DNA of 37,903 bases from assembly GCA_026388335.1 (NCBI GenBank), contig JAPLJZ010000048.1, positions 1 to 37,903 of the forward strand, given 5' to 3'. Made by a program: the position numbers and the translations under genes. The notes beneath the pieces were generated by a model. The model saw only the letters and a program-made list of their open reading frames with translations. It was not told the DNA's origin and ran no database searches. The stretch is from Deltaproteobacteria bacterium (GTDB lineage: Bacteria > Desulfobacterota > Syntrophia > Syntrophales > UBA8958). This document shows, one piece after another, positions 15,331 to 24,037 of the stretch (position 1 is the stretch's first letter; each line of letters begins with the position of its first letter).

Positions 15331-16533
15331 ATGCGAATCAATAACAGGGCCAAACTAATTGTCTCCGCCGGGTTGCTTTCCGGTTTTCTGCTTCTGACCG
15401 GTTGCGGACAATCTTCCAATAAAACGCCAGCAGGCGGCCCCACAGAAGTAGCCGTAGTGACAATCCAACCGCAGCAGGTGGTGATCACGACGGAATTGAC
15501 CGGTCGGACGTCGGCCAATCTCGTCGCCGAAGTACGTCCCCAGGTGGGGGGCATCATCCAGAAGCGTTTGTTTACGGAAGGGGCCGATGTCAAGGCCGGT
15601 CAGGTCCTCTTTAAGATCGACCCCGCTCACTTTCAGGCCATCCATGACAATGCCAAGGCCGCCCTTGGCAGGTCCGAGGCCAATCTTTCGGCAATCCGGT
15701 TGCGGGCTGACCGTATGCGGGAATTGGTGGCCGATAAGGCGGTCAGTCAGCAGGAATACGATGATGCGGCAGCCGCTCTGAAACAGAACCAGGCAGACAT
15801 CCAGTTCTGGAAGGCGACGGTCGAGACGGCCAGCATCAATCTGAAATACAGCTCCGTCACGGCCCCCATCTCCGGCCGCATCGGCAGATCCAGCGTTACG
15901 GAAGGCGCCCTGGTGACGGCCAGTCAGCCCCTGGCCCTGGCCACCATTCAACGCATGGATCCCATGTACGTGGATGTGACCCAATCCACGACGGAACTTA
16001 TGAACCTGCGGCGGCGCCTGGAGGATGGAAGCCTTAATCACAACGTAAAGGTCAGGAACAAGGTCCGCGTCCTCATGGAAGACAACACCAAATATCCATG
16101 GGAAGGGGTGCTGCAATTCCGTGACGTCACCGTCGATCCGACGACCGGATCAGTCATTTTGCGGGTGGTCGTTCCCAATCCGAAGGGCGTTCTCCTGCCG
16201 GGCATGTTTGTCCGGGCGGAGTTGGAAGAGGGCATCAACGAGAAGGCCCTGCTGGTTCCGCAACAGGCGGTGACTCGCGATCCCAAGGGGAACCCGCTCA
16301 TGTTGACCGTGGACGCCCAAGGCAAGGTCCAGCAGCGGGAGATTACGGTCGATCGTGCCATCGGCGACAAATGGCTCGTTTCTTCGGGTCTCGCACCCGG
16401 TGAGCGGGTGATCGTCGAGGGGATACAGAAGGTGAAGCCCGGTGCCTCCGTAAAGGTTGTACCGTTTGTCGAGAATGCGGGGAAAACCGGTGGTGCTGAC
16501 AAGCCAGCGGCCCCGCATGCAAAAGCGAACTGA
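15331..16533 (+). CDS. RND efflux pump periplasmic adaptor (AcrA/MexA family)
   Basis: This membrane-fusion protein connects the inner-membrane RND pump to the outer-membrane channel. The 400-residue product starts MRINNRAKLIV with a lipobox LLTGC (Cys25), so it is lipid-anchored. The order of domains is standard: first lipoyl half (AEVRPQVGGIIQKRLF), alpha-helical hairpin about residues 95-165, second lipoyl half (YSSVTAPISGRIGRSSVTEG), then beta-barrel and membrane-proximal domains (LLPGMFVRAELEEG, LLVPQQAVTRD). The ATG at 15331 follows GAGGTG closely; an upstream TTG is rejected. The RND permease begins 12 bases after the stop. Substrates cannot be deduced. Confidence 0.95.
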   Translation: MRINNRAKLIVSAGLLSGFLLLTGCGQSSNKTPAGGPTEVAVVTIQPQQVVITTELTGRTSANLVAEVRPQVGGIIQKRLFTEGADVKAGQVLFKIDPAHFQAIHDNAKAALGRSEANLSAIRLRADRMRELVADKAVSQQEYDDAAAALKQNQADIQFWKATVETASINLKYSSVTAPISGRIGRSSVTEGALVTASQPLALATIQRMDPMYVDVTQSTTELMNLRRRLEDGSLNHNVKVRNKVRVLMEDNTKYPWEGVLQFRDVTVDPTTGSVILRVVVPNPKGVLLPGMFVRAELEEGINEKALLVPQQAVTRDPKGNPLMLTVDAQGKVQQREITVDRAIGDKWLVSSGLAPGERVIVEGIQKVKPGASVKVVPFVENAGKTGGADKPAAPHAKAN

Positions 16534-16545
16534 CGGAGGCACACG

Positions 16546-19500
16546 ATGCTATCGAAATTCTTTCTGGAGCGTCCGGTTTTCGCGTGGGTCATTGCCATCA
16601 TCATCATGGCGGCCGGTTTGCTCGCGATCTATAACCTGCCCATATCCCAATATCCCCCCATCGCCCCGCCCACCATCGCCATCTACTCCAACTACCCGGG
16701 GGCTTCGGCGATAACCGTGGAAAACAGCGTGACGCAGGTCATCGAGGAGAAGATGACCGGTTTTGACAATCTGCTGTATATGGCCGCCAACAGCGATTCG
16801 GCAGGCGGTTCCCGCATCGAGCTGACCTTTGACCCGGGAACCAGCCCGGATCTCGCCTGGTCTCAGGTGCAGAACAAGCTCCAACTTGCCATGCCGAGCC
16901 TGCCCGATGATGTCAAGAACCAGGGGGTCCAGGTCAAAAAATCCACCCGGAACTACCTGATGATCGTGGGCCTGATCTCGGAAGACGGCCGCATGGACAT
17001 GAAGGACTTAATAGACTTTGCCAAGTCCAATCTGGAGAGCGTCATCTCGCGGGTGCCGGGCGTGGGCGAGGTGGAGCTCTACGGCGCGGGCTATGCCATG
17101 CGCATCTGGCTCAACCCTGACAAAATGACGGATTACCAGCTCACGGTGGAAGATGTGCTCGCCTCCCTCAAGGCGTATAACGTGGAGGTTTCCGCCGGCC
17201 AGTTCGGCGGGGTGCCGGCGGTGCCCGGCCAGCGCCTGAACGCCTCCATCATCGTCCAGAACATGCTCAATACGCCGGAGGAGTTTGCCGCCATCCCCAT
17301 CCGCATCAACCCGGACGGTTCCACCGTGCGGATCAAGGATGTGGGACGGACCGAGATGGGAACCCAGTTATACGATATCATAACCTCTTTCAACGGCAAA
17401 CCTGTCGGGGGCCTCGCCATCCGTCAGGCCGCGGGTGCCAACGCCCTGGACACGGCCAATGCCGTCAGGGCCAAGATGGCGGAGATGGAACGGTTCTTTC
17501 CCGAAGGGATAAAGGTCGTTTATCCCACCGACACCACCCCCTTTATCAGGGTAGCCATCAATGAAGTAGTGAAGACCCTCTTCGAGGCCATTCTGCTCGT
17601 CTTCCTGATCATGTACCTCTTCATGGGCAACATCCGGGCCACCCTGATCCCCACTATCGCGGTACCGGTCGTTCTCCTGGGAACCTTCGCCATGCTGGGG
17701 CTGTTCGGGTATTCCATCAACATGCTCACCATGTTCGCCATGGTGCTGGCCATCGGCCTGTTGGTGGACGACGCCATCGTGGTGGTGGAAAACGTGGAGC
17801 GGATCATGGTGGAGGAAGGCCTTCCGCCTCGGGAGGCCACGGCCAAGTCCATGGAACAGATCACCAGCGCCCTGATCGGCATCGGCCTTGTCCTCTCGGC
17901 GGTATTCGCGCCCATGGCGTTCTTTCCCGGCTCCACCGGCGTCATCTACCGCCAGTTCTCCGTAACCATCATCGCCTCCATGCTCCTGTCGGTGGCCGTG
18001 GCCCTGATCCTGACACCGGTCCTCTGCGCCTCATTGCTCAAACCCGTACCGGCCGGCGGCCATGAAGCAGAGAATGCCATCTTTTTCCTGCGACCTTTTT
18101 TCAGATGGTTTAACCACAACTTTTTTCGCTTCCGACGCCTGTATATAAGGCTGGTCGGTAATTCCATTTCCCGGAAAAAGCGCTACCTGGCTGTTTTTAT
18201 GGTAATCGTGGTGATCATGGGGGTTTTATACCTCCGCATGCCCACGGCCTACCTGCCTGATGAAGACCAGGGAACGCTTTACGCCCAGGTGATCTTGCCG
18301 TCCGGCTCCACGCTGGAGCAGACCAGGGAGGTCTCGCAGCATATCGAACGTTATTTCATCGAGCACGAAAAAGAGGCGGTGGCGACCACCATGACCATCA
18401 CCGGCGTCGGCTTTTCCGGCCGGGGCCAGAACAACGGTATGGTGATGATCAAATTGAAGGACTGGGACCTGCGTAGCCGGAAAGACCTGAAGGCCAAGGC
18501 CATTGCGCAACGGGCCACGAAAGCCCTGGCGAGTATCCGAGGCGCCATGGTGTTTGTCTTCCCGCCTCCGGCCGTCACCGAGTTGGGCATGGCCAAGGGT
18601 TTCGACTTTCAGCTGCTCGACCGGGGTGGCCTCGGCCACCAAGCCTTGATGGAGGCTCAATACAAGTTGCTGGGCATAGCGGCCAAAGACCCGAGACTAA
18701 CTGCTGTGCGGCCCAACAGCATGGAAGACGTACCCGAATACCGGATTGACGTGGACTGGGGAAAGGCTGGCGCCCTGGGGGTTCCCATTACCTCCATCCA
18801 CACCACGATCTCGGCGGCCTTCGGCAGCGCCTATGCCAACGACTTCATTCAGGGCGGCCGGATCAAGCGGGTGTATATACAGGCGGACGCCCCCTACCGC
18901 ATGCTGCCCAAGGACCTGGAGAAGCTCTATGTTCGGAATAAGGCGGGAAAGATGGTACCCTTTTCCTCCTTTGCCTCCGGCCGTTGGATCTCCGGTTCTC
19001 CCCGGCTGGCGCGTTTCAACGGGTTTCCGGCCATCAACATCTGGGGTGAGGCGGCGCCGGGGAGGAGTTCCGGAGAGGCCATGCAGGCCATGGAAGAGGC
19101 GGTTGAAAAGCTGCCCAAGGGGATGGGGTTCGACTGGACCGGACTTTCCTACCAGGAGCGCATGTCAAGCTCGCAGGCTCCTTTGCTTTACGCCTTTTCC
19201 ATCTTCGTGATCTTCCTGTGCCTGGCCGCACTCTACGAGAGTTGGACCATCCCCATAGCGGTCCTCATGATGCTCCCCCTGGGGGTCATCGGCGGCGTCA
19301 TCGCCTCGAGCCTGCGGGGGCTGCACAACGACGTCTATTTCCAGATTGGCCTTTTGACCACCCTGGGTTTGGCCACCAAGAACGCTATCCTTATCGTCCA
19401 GTTTGCCAAAGGCGGACTGGAAAAAGGGATGGGGCTCATCGATGCCACCCTGGAGGGGGCGAAGCTGCGTTTCCGTCCCATCATCATGACCTCACTGGCC

Positions 19501-19803
19501 TTCGGTTTCGGGGTCCTGCCCCTGGCCATTACGACCGGCGCCGGGGCGGGGGCCCAGAATGCGATCGGTACCGGCGTCCTGGGAGGGATGGTGACTGCCA
19601 CCGTCCTGGTGGTTATTTTTGCGCCCCTCTTCTATGTGCTGATCGAAAAGCTCTTCGGCAAACGGGGGAAACGTGAAACAGCCGGGTCAGGAGACGGAGG
19701 CGCCAAGTCATTCTTCCAAAAATTGATGGAAAAGCTTCCGGGAAAACGCCGGAAAGGTGATACCTCCGGGACGGCCGGCACAACCCCGACGGGAGAGGCA
19801 TGA
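16546..19803 (+). CDS. RND multidrug efflux permease (AcrB/MexB, HAE-1 family)
   Basis: The 1085-residue inner-membrane pump has the AcrB layout: 12 helices and two large periplasmic loops. It starts MLSKFFLERPVFAWVIAII and continues LPISQYPPIAPPTI. The proton-relay residues are present: Asp408 and Asp409 in LVDDAIVVVENV of helix 4, and Lys945 in GLATKNAILIVQFA of helix 10. Duplicated motifs such as FGYSINMLTMFAMVLAIG are typical. The C-terminus has about 35 extra Lys/Gly-rich residues, consistent with a cytosolic tail. With the adaptor and outer-membrane factor it forms a complete tripartite drug-proton antiporter. The HAE-1 type (hydrophobic and amphiphilic drugs) is supported over metal RND pumps. 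Confidence 0.97.
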   Translation: MLSKFFLERPVFAWVIAIIIMAAGLLAIYNLPISQYPPIAPPTIAIYSNYPGASAITVENSVTQVIEEKMTGFDNLLYMAANSDSAGGSRIELTFDPGTSPDLAWSQVQNKLQLAMPSLPDDVKNQGVQVKKSTRNYLMIVGLISEDGRMDMKDLIDFAKSNLESVISRVPGVGEVELYGAGYAMRIWLNPDKMTDYQLTVEDVLASLKAYNVEVSAGQFGGVPAVPGQRLNASIIVQNMLNTPEEFAAIPIRINPDGSTVRIKDVGRTEMGTQLYDIITSFNGKPVGGLAIRQAAGANALDTANAVRAKMAEMERFFPEGIKVVYPTDTTPFIRVAINEVVKTLFEAILLVFLIMYLFMGNIRATLIPTIAVPVVLLGTFAMLGLFGYSINMLTMFAMVLAIGLLVDDAIVVVENVERIMVEEGLPPREATAKSMEQITSALIGIGLVLSAVFAPMAFFPGSTGVIYRQFSVTIIASMLLSVAVALILTPVLCASLLKPVPAGGHEAENAIFFLRPFFRWFNHNFFRFRRLYIRLVGNSISRKKRYLAVFMVIVVIMGVLYLRMPTAYLPDEDQGTLYAQVILPSGSTLEQTREVSQHIERYFIEHEKEAVATTMTITGVGFSGRGQNNGMVMIKLKDWDLRSRKDLKAKAIAQRATKALASIRGAMVFVFPPPAVTELGMAKGFDFQLLDRGGLGHQALMEAQYKLLGIAAKDPRLTAVRPNSMEDVPEYRIDVDWGKAGALGVPITSIHTTISAAFGSAYANDFIQGGRIKRVYIQADAPYRMLPKDLEKLYVRNKAGKMVPFSSFASGRWISGSPRLARFNGFPAINIWGEAAPGRSSGEAMQAMEEAVEKLPKGMGFDWTGLSYQERMSSSQAPLLYAFSIFVIFLCLAALYESWTIPIAVLMMLPLGVIGGVIASSLRGLHNDVYFQIGLLTTLGLATKNAILIVQFAKGGLEKGMGLIDATLEGAKLRFRPIIMTSLAFGFGVLPLAITTGAGAGAQNAIGTGVLGGMVTATVLVVIFAPLFYVLIEKLFGKRGKRETAGSGDGGAKSFFQKLMEKLPGKRRKGDTSGTAGTTPTGEA

Positions 19804-19804
19804 C

Positions 19805-21208
19805 ATGAAAAGAATCTCCTTGTATATCCTTTGTACTATTGTCCTCCTGCTGGGTGGTTGCACGATGGCCCCGAAATACTCACGCCCTGCCGCTCCCGTC
19901 CCTGCCGATTGGCCAACGGGTGAAGCCTACGGGAAAACGCAGACCGCTACGGCGAAGACCGTGGCGGAAATGAAATGGGAGGAGTTTTTCACCGATGCGG
20001 GGCTGCAAAAGGTCATAGTAACGGCCCTGAAGAACAACCGCGACCTCCGCCTCGCAACCTTGAATGTCGAGAAGGCCCGGGCACTTTACGGCGTCCAGCG
20101 GGCCGAGCTGTTTCCTGTCGTCAACGCCACCGGGGCCGGGAGCAAGGGACGGACGCCGGCGGACCTTACCTATACGGGCCAAGAGACGACCTACAACCAA
20201 TACAGTGTCAATCTCGGCGTCAGCGCATGGGAAATAGATTTCTTCGGACGCATCCGCAGTCTGAAGGACCGGGCACTGGAAGAATACTTAGCCACGGATC
20301 AGGCCCGCCGCAGCGCCCAGATCCTCCTGATCTCCACCGTGGCCAACGCCTACCTCACCCTGGCGGCGGACCGGGAAAGCATAAAACTGACCACCTCCAC
20401 TCTCGATGCCCAGGAGCATGCCTATAAACTGATCCGGAAGCGTTGTGATGTAGGGATCGCCTCCGAAATCGACCTCCGGCGCGCCCAAAGCCAGGTCGAT
20501 ACGGCCCGGGGAGACGTCGCCCGCTACACCCAACTGATCGCCCAGGATGAAAACGCCTTGCAGCTCCTCGTCGGTTCACCCGTGCCGCCCGCGCTCCTGC
20601 CGCCGGAATTGGGCAACCTCCGCCCCCTTCGGGATATCTCTCCCGGCCTGTCCTCCGAAGTCCTCCTGAACCGTCCCGACATCCTGGCGGCGGAACACCG
20701 CCTTCTGGCCGCCAATGCCAGTATCGGCGCCGCCCGGGCCGCTTTATTTCCCCGCATCTCCCTGACGACGACCTTCGGCACGGCCAGCGCCGATCTCTCG
20801 GGGCTTTTCCGGGACGGCTCCAGTACGTGGAATTTCGCGCCCCAGATCATTATCCCGATTTTCGACGCCCGCGCGTGGTCGTTATACGATCTCACGAAAG
20901 TGGAAAAGGAAATCGCCATTACCCAGTATGAACGGGCCATCCAGGCAGCTTTCCGGGAAACGGCGGACGCCCTGGCCGTCCAAGGCACGGTGGACCGGCA
21001 GATCGAGGCGCAACAGTCACTGGTCGACGCTTATGCAGAAACTTACCGCCTCTCCACCGTCCGCTACACAAAGGGAATCGACGGTTACCTGAGCGTCCTC
21101 GATGCGCAACGTTCCCTCTACGGCGCCCAAAAGGGGCTGATCAGCCTCCGGCTCTTCCGCCTCACCAATGACGTCAACCTTTACAAGACCTTGGGCGGGG
21201 GGGCATGA
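19805..21208 (+). CDS. Outer-membrane efflux lipoprotein (OprM/NodT family)
   Basis: This TolC-like channel completes the RND pump. The product of about 467 residues starts MKRISLYILCTIVLLLGGCT, with a lipobox and Cys19, so it is an outer-membrane lipoprotein like OprM. The two duplicated TolC halves are visible: LKNNRDLRLATLNVEKARALYG, then NAYLTLAADRESI, and again LLNRPDILAAEHRLLAANAS and FRETADALAVQGT. The ATG at 19805 lies one base after the permease TGA and follows a GGGAGAGG-like site within the permease 3' end. An upstream in-frame start inside the permease gene is rejected because the lipoprotein signal begins here. It is the last gene of the operon; a structured repeat follows within 30 bases. 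Confidence 0.94.
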   Translation: MKRISLYILCTIVLLLGGCTMAPKYSRPAAPVPADWPTGEAYGKTQTATAKTVAEMKWEEFFTDAGLQKVIVTALKNNRDLRLATLNVEKARALYGVQRAELFPVVNATGAGSKGRTPADLTYTGQETTYNQYSVNLGVSAWEIDFFGRIRSLKDRALEEYLATDQARRSAQILLISTVANAYLTLAADRESIKLTTSTLDAQEHAYKLIRKRCDVGIASEIDLRRAQSQVDTARGDVARYTQLIAQDENALQLLVGSPVPPALLPPELGNLRPLRDISPGLSSEVLLNRPDILAAEHRLLAANASIGAARAALFPRISLTTTFGTASADLSGLFRDGSSTWNFAPQIIIPIFDARAWSLYDLTKVEKEIAITQYERAIQAAFRETADALAVQGTVDRQIEAQQSLVDAYAETYRLSTVRYTKGIDGYLSVLDAQRSLYGAQKGLISLRLFRLTNDVNLYKTLGGGA

Positions 21209-21236
21209 AACCATAATTGCGTTGACGGTGGAATTT

Positions 21237-21363
21237 ATTCCGATTCCAGATCAAAGATGAAATCAAGGCGGCAAGGAGGAGGCGACGCAGGCGTACATAA
21301 GACGTACGTCGAGGAGTCGACGACGCAGCCAACGAAGATAGCGCTTTGATATGGAATCGGAAT
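21237..21363. repeat. Structured dispersed repeat, copy A (127 bp)
   Basis: The ends are inverted repeats: ATTCCGATTCCAGATCAAAG at the left pairs with CTTTGATATGGAATCGGAAT at the right, with one mismatch in 20. Inside, CGTAC pairs with GTACG around 21292-21317. A second copy lies at 30957-31067 with covarying stems. Copy A fills the gap between the convergent outer-membrane-factor gene and the YchJ-like gene, and ends on the stop codon of the latter. Confidence 0.85.
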
Positions 21364-21848
21364 TACTTGCCGCAGCATTTCTTGTACTTCTTGCCGCTGC
21401 CGCAAGGACAGGGGTCATTTCTGCCAATCTTGGGGGCTTCCCTCTTTACCTGCTTCGGCTTTACCATCTCGCCGTCTTTGAAATACCATCTCCCCGAAAC
21501 TTTTTCAAAATCGGCCCGTTCGTGATGCTGAAGCCGGTCATCCCCTATAGAAAAATTGGCGATGAATTCAACCGTTCCCTGATCATCCGCGGCACCTCCC
21601 GCTGCAGTCTGAATAATCTCAAGCCCGTTCCATACGGATGATTTTGACCATTTTATCGCCCCCTCCTCATCCCAATCTTCTCTGGAATCGGGGTGTAAGG
21701 TATCGTGTATATAAGGTATTTCTTGCAACGCGTAAGCGCTGTATCGCGAACGCATCAACTGTTCCGCCGTTTCCGGATGCCGCTCCCCTTTTATGAAGGG
21801 TTCACAGCATCTTTCGTAAGTATTACCTGAGCCGCATGGACAATCCAT
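21363..21848 (-). CDS. ychJ: YchJ-like protein with two SEC-C zinc motifs
   Basis: The 161-residue protein has a SEC-C motif at each end: [13 protein letters not shown] at residues 3-15 and [13 protein letters not shown] near 147-159. These bind zinc as in the SecA C-terminus. Between them lies the YchJ (UPF0225) central NTF2-like domain with [20 protein letters not shown] and an EFIANFS strand. The function is not established; SEC-C motifs suggest contact with SecB, ribosomes or other proteins. The start is supported by GGGGAGGAG upstream. It is a single gene, convergent with the efflux operon, with the structured repeat at its 3' end. Confidence 0.9.
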   Translation of the reverse strand: MDCPCGSGNTYERCCEPFIKGERHPETAEQLMRSRYSAYALQEIPYIHDTLHPDSREDWDEEGAIKWSKSSVWNGLEIIQTAAGGAADDQGTVEFIANFSIGDDRLQHHERADFEKVSGRWYFKDGEMVKPKQVKREAPKIGRNDPCPCGSGKKYKKCCGK

Positions 21849-22085
21849 TTATTTCTCCTCCCCATGTTTATATAAAATCGGTTTAAATATATTGATCATT
21901 TCCGTCTTTCCGAGGGTTTTTTCCATTTTCAAGGGAATTATCGAAATTACGACAATTTCACACTTTCCTCATCTCGCTAATTTCCGGGTACGGTAGCATA
22001 TTTTAGACAAAAATCAATAATACAGATGATCGTTTTATACCCCTTGACAGGCCTCGGAGGTAGATGTTAGGAGGCGCCAGTATCT

Positions 22086-22343
22086 ATGAGGACAATGAGG
22101 CAACTGTATGCGATGCACCACCCCCTGACCCAAAAGATCGTTTTTCTGTCGATGACCGGCTTTTTCCTGGCCATTCTCACCGTTGCCTTCCATAGATTTT
22201 ATTACTATTGCCGCCGCGACCCGTTTCAGGTTTTGCGTGTGTCCTGCCAAATTGAACCCTGTGATGGCAACTGCATCGACAAATGCATCGCCGGATGCTT
22301 CCTGACCGAGCAAAAGAGACAAGAAATACAAGGCACAAACTGA
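22086..22343 (+). CDS. Small cysteine-rich single-pass membrane protein (hypothetical)
   Basis: I do not recognise this 85-residue ORF. It begins MRTMRQLYAMHHPLTQ, has one hydrophobic segment at about residues 18-36 (IVFLSMTGFFLAILTVAF), and then a basic YYYCRR anchor. A Cys-rich tail with regular spacing follows: five cysteines in C-x4-C-x3-C-x3-C-x3-C plus one before. AGGAGG lies 11 bases before the ATG. It could be a small membrane protein binding metal or forming disulfides, or a chance ORF; an opposite-strand frame also stays open here but lacks a ribosome site. It lies between the ychJ-like and nitroreductase genes. Confidence 0.4.
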   Translation: MRTMRQLYAMHHPLTQKIVFLSMTGFFLAILTVAFHRFYYYCRRDPFQVLRVSCQIEPCDGNCIDKCIAGCFLTEQKRQEIQGTN

Positions 22344-22408
22344 TCATCTACATCAAACACGACGACTTCGCAACAAGTCACCAAATATTACAAGATAAGG
22401 AAATTCCT

Positions 22409-22471
22409 ATGAAACGAACAATACTGTGTTTTCTCCTGGCGGCCATCTTTCTGTTTGGCTATAGTGAATGA
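22409..22471 (+). pseudogene. Truncated signal-peptide ORF (20 residues)
   Basis: The ORF MKRTILCFLLAAIFLFGYSE ends at TGA. It has a good ribosome site (AAGGAAATTCCT before the ATG) and a textbook secretion signal but no mature protein. It is probably the 5' end of a lost exported protein, or less likely a tiny membrane peptide. Confidence 0.35.
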
Positions 22472-22560
22472 AGATTCTCGACTTTTTGCGAGTTTGTCCC
22501 TCTTGACTTTCAAAGGATAAAAGGTAAAGTCTGAGGCGTCTTAATAAATATGGGAGGTGG

Positions 22561-23229
22561 ATGATGGAGCTGAGAGAGGCGATCAAAGGTCGGAGAAGTA
22601 TCAGAAAATTCAAACCCGTCGAAGTTCCCCGCAGCCTGATGGAAGGGATACTGGAGGAGGCCCGCTGGTCGCCATCCTGGGGAAACACACAACCCTGGGA
22701 ATTCTATGTGGTCACCGGTCAGCCCCTGGCGGAACTCAAACGGCTGAATAACGAAAAGGCATTGAGCGGCGGGCTTCCTGCCCCTGATGTTCCCATGCCG
22801 GAGAAATGGCCAGAGGCGATGAAAGGCAGGTATGGAGAACTGGGAAGGATCGTTCTGGATACCCTGGGAATTCCCCGGGAGGACAAGGAAGCCCGGAACC
22901 GCTACTATCTTGGCATGACGGGTCTATTCGACGCCCCTTGCCTGCTGGTGGCCTGCATCCCCAGGGACTTGCAAGTTGAATATGCCATGCTCGATATCGG
23001 TCTCATTGTCCAGACTGTCTGCCTCCTTGCTCATGACCGGGGACTGGGGAGCTGTATCATGGCCGCCGCCGTACTCTATCCGGATTTCCTAAGGAGCATC
23101 GCAGGCATACCGGATGACCGCCGTGTCGTTGTCGGGGTGGCCTTGGGTTATCCGGACGACTCCTACCCGCTCAACCACTTCAAGCGCCCGCGCGCGAAAA
23201 AGGAAGATTTCACCCGCTGGGTGGATTGA
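22561..23229 (+). CDS. Nitroreductase family protein
   Basis: The 222-residue protein has the FMN-dependent nitroreductase fold. The N-terminal IKGRRSIRKFKPVEVP is the FMN-phosphate-binding segment, followed by ARWSPSWGNTQPWEF, where the family has APSAxNxQPW. GLGSCIMAAA and VVGVALGYPDD near the C-terminus close the flavin site. Such enzymes reduce nitro compounds, quinones or flavins with NAD(P)H, and some act in specific dehalogenation or ring reductions. A GGAGGTGG site precedes the tandem ATGATG start; either ATG may be used. It is separate from neighbours on the same strand, with 72 bases before the SYLF gene. Physiological substrate unknown. Confidence 0.9.
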   Translation: MMELREAIKGRRSIRKFKPVEVPRSLMEGILEEARWSPSWGNTQPWEFYVVTGQPLAELKRLNNEKALSGGLPAPDVPMPEKWPEAMKGRYGELGRIVLDTLGIPREDKEARNRYYLGMTGLFDAPCLLVACIPRDLQVEYAMLDIGLIVQTVCLLAHDRGLGSCIMAAAVLYPDFLRSIAGIPDDRRVVVGVALGYPDDSYPLNHFKRPRAKKEDFTRWVD

Positions 23230-23301
23230 TTGAACGGTTGTTCCCAAGTATGACGATTTTTTGCGAGGGCACTATTATAGTGACTTTTTAGGAGAATATT
23301 T

Positions 23302-24030
23302 ATGAAACAAAAAAAAGTGCGTTCCTTCATGGTCAGGATGTTGGTCGTTGTAGCGGCATCTTTTTTGGTATGGGGCGTCGTCGCCTTCAGCCCGAGTAAT
23401 GTCTTGGCGAATGACAAGCGGGAAGCGGAGCAGCTCGTGGAGACATCCCGCTACACCTTTGAAAACTTCACCTCCGGCATGGATGCAAAACCGTTCCGAG
23501 ACTTGTTGAAAAAGGCCAGGGGAATCTTCATCTGCCCCCAGATGCTGCGGGGGGCCTTCGTCATTGGCGCTTCGGGCGGCACCGGCATCTTCGTGGCCAA
23601 AGAGCCGCAGACCGATACTTGGCTGGGACCGGCCTTTTATACAATCGGCGAGGTCAGCTTTGGCTTCCAGGCGGGCGGGGATGCGTCGGAGATAATCATG
23701 TTAGCCATGACGGAACGGGGGGCCAATGCAATGCTCTCCAGCGGCGTGAAACTGGGGGCGGACGTGAGTGTGGCGGTCGGGCCTGTAGGGGCCGGGGCGG
23801 ATGCCTCGACGGCCAATTTCAGCGTTGATATCCTGACCTTCGCCCGCTCCAAAGGTCTTTACGGGGGCGTTTCCCTGAAGGGCGCCGTGATCAAAATTCG
23901 CGAGGGGCTAAATAATGCTTATTATGGACAGACGGCCTCCCCCACGGACATTCTCGTGCGAAAGAATGTCAATAACCCGCAGGCCAAGGGCTTACTGGGG
24001 ACCGTCGCCAAATATGCCGGCGGGAAATGA
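23302..24030 (+). CDS. SYLF (Ysc84) domain lipid-binding protein, exported
   Basis: The 242-residue product starts with a long signal peptide (MKQKKVRSFMVRMLVVVAAS, cleavage probably near VLA-ND at about 36). From residue 60 to the end it has the SYLF/Ysc84 domain: ARGIFICPQMLRGAFVIGAS, WLGPAFYTIGEVSFGFQAGG, and KGLYGGVSLKGAVIKI. In eukaryotes the domain binds phosphoinositides. Bacterial versions are periplasmic and of uncertain function, often linked to the envelope. AGGAG precedes the ATG. Convergent with the CoA-transferase/GNAT gene, only 7 bases apart. Confidence 0.88.
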   Translation: MKQKKVRSFMVRMLVVVAASFLVWGVVAFSPSNVLANDKREAEQLVETSRYTFENFTSGMDAKPFRDLLKKARGIFICPQMLRGAFVIGASGGTGIFVAKEPQTDTWLGPAFYTIGEVSFGFQAGGDASEIIMLAMTERGANAMLSSGVKLGADVSVAVGPVGAGADASTANFSVDILTFARSKGLYGGVSLKGAVIKIREGLNNAYYGQTASPTDILVRKNVNNPQAKGLLGTVAKYAGGK

Positions 24031-24037
24031 TCGCTAA

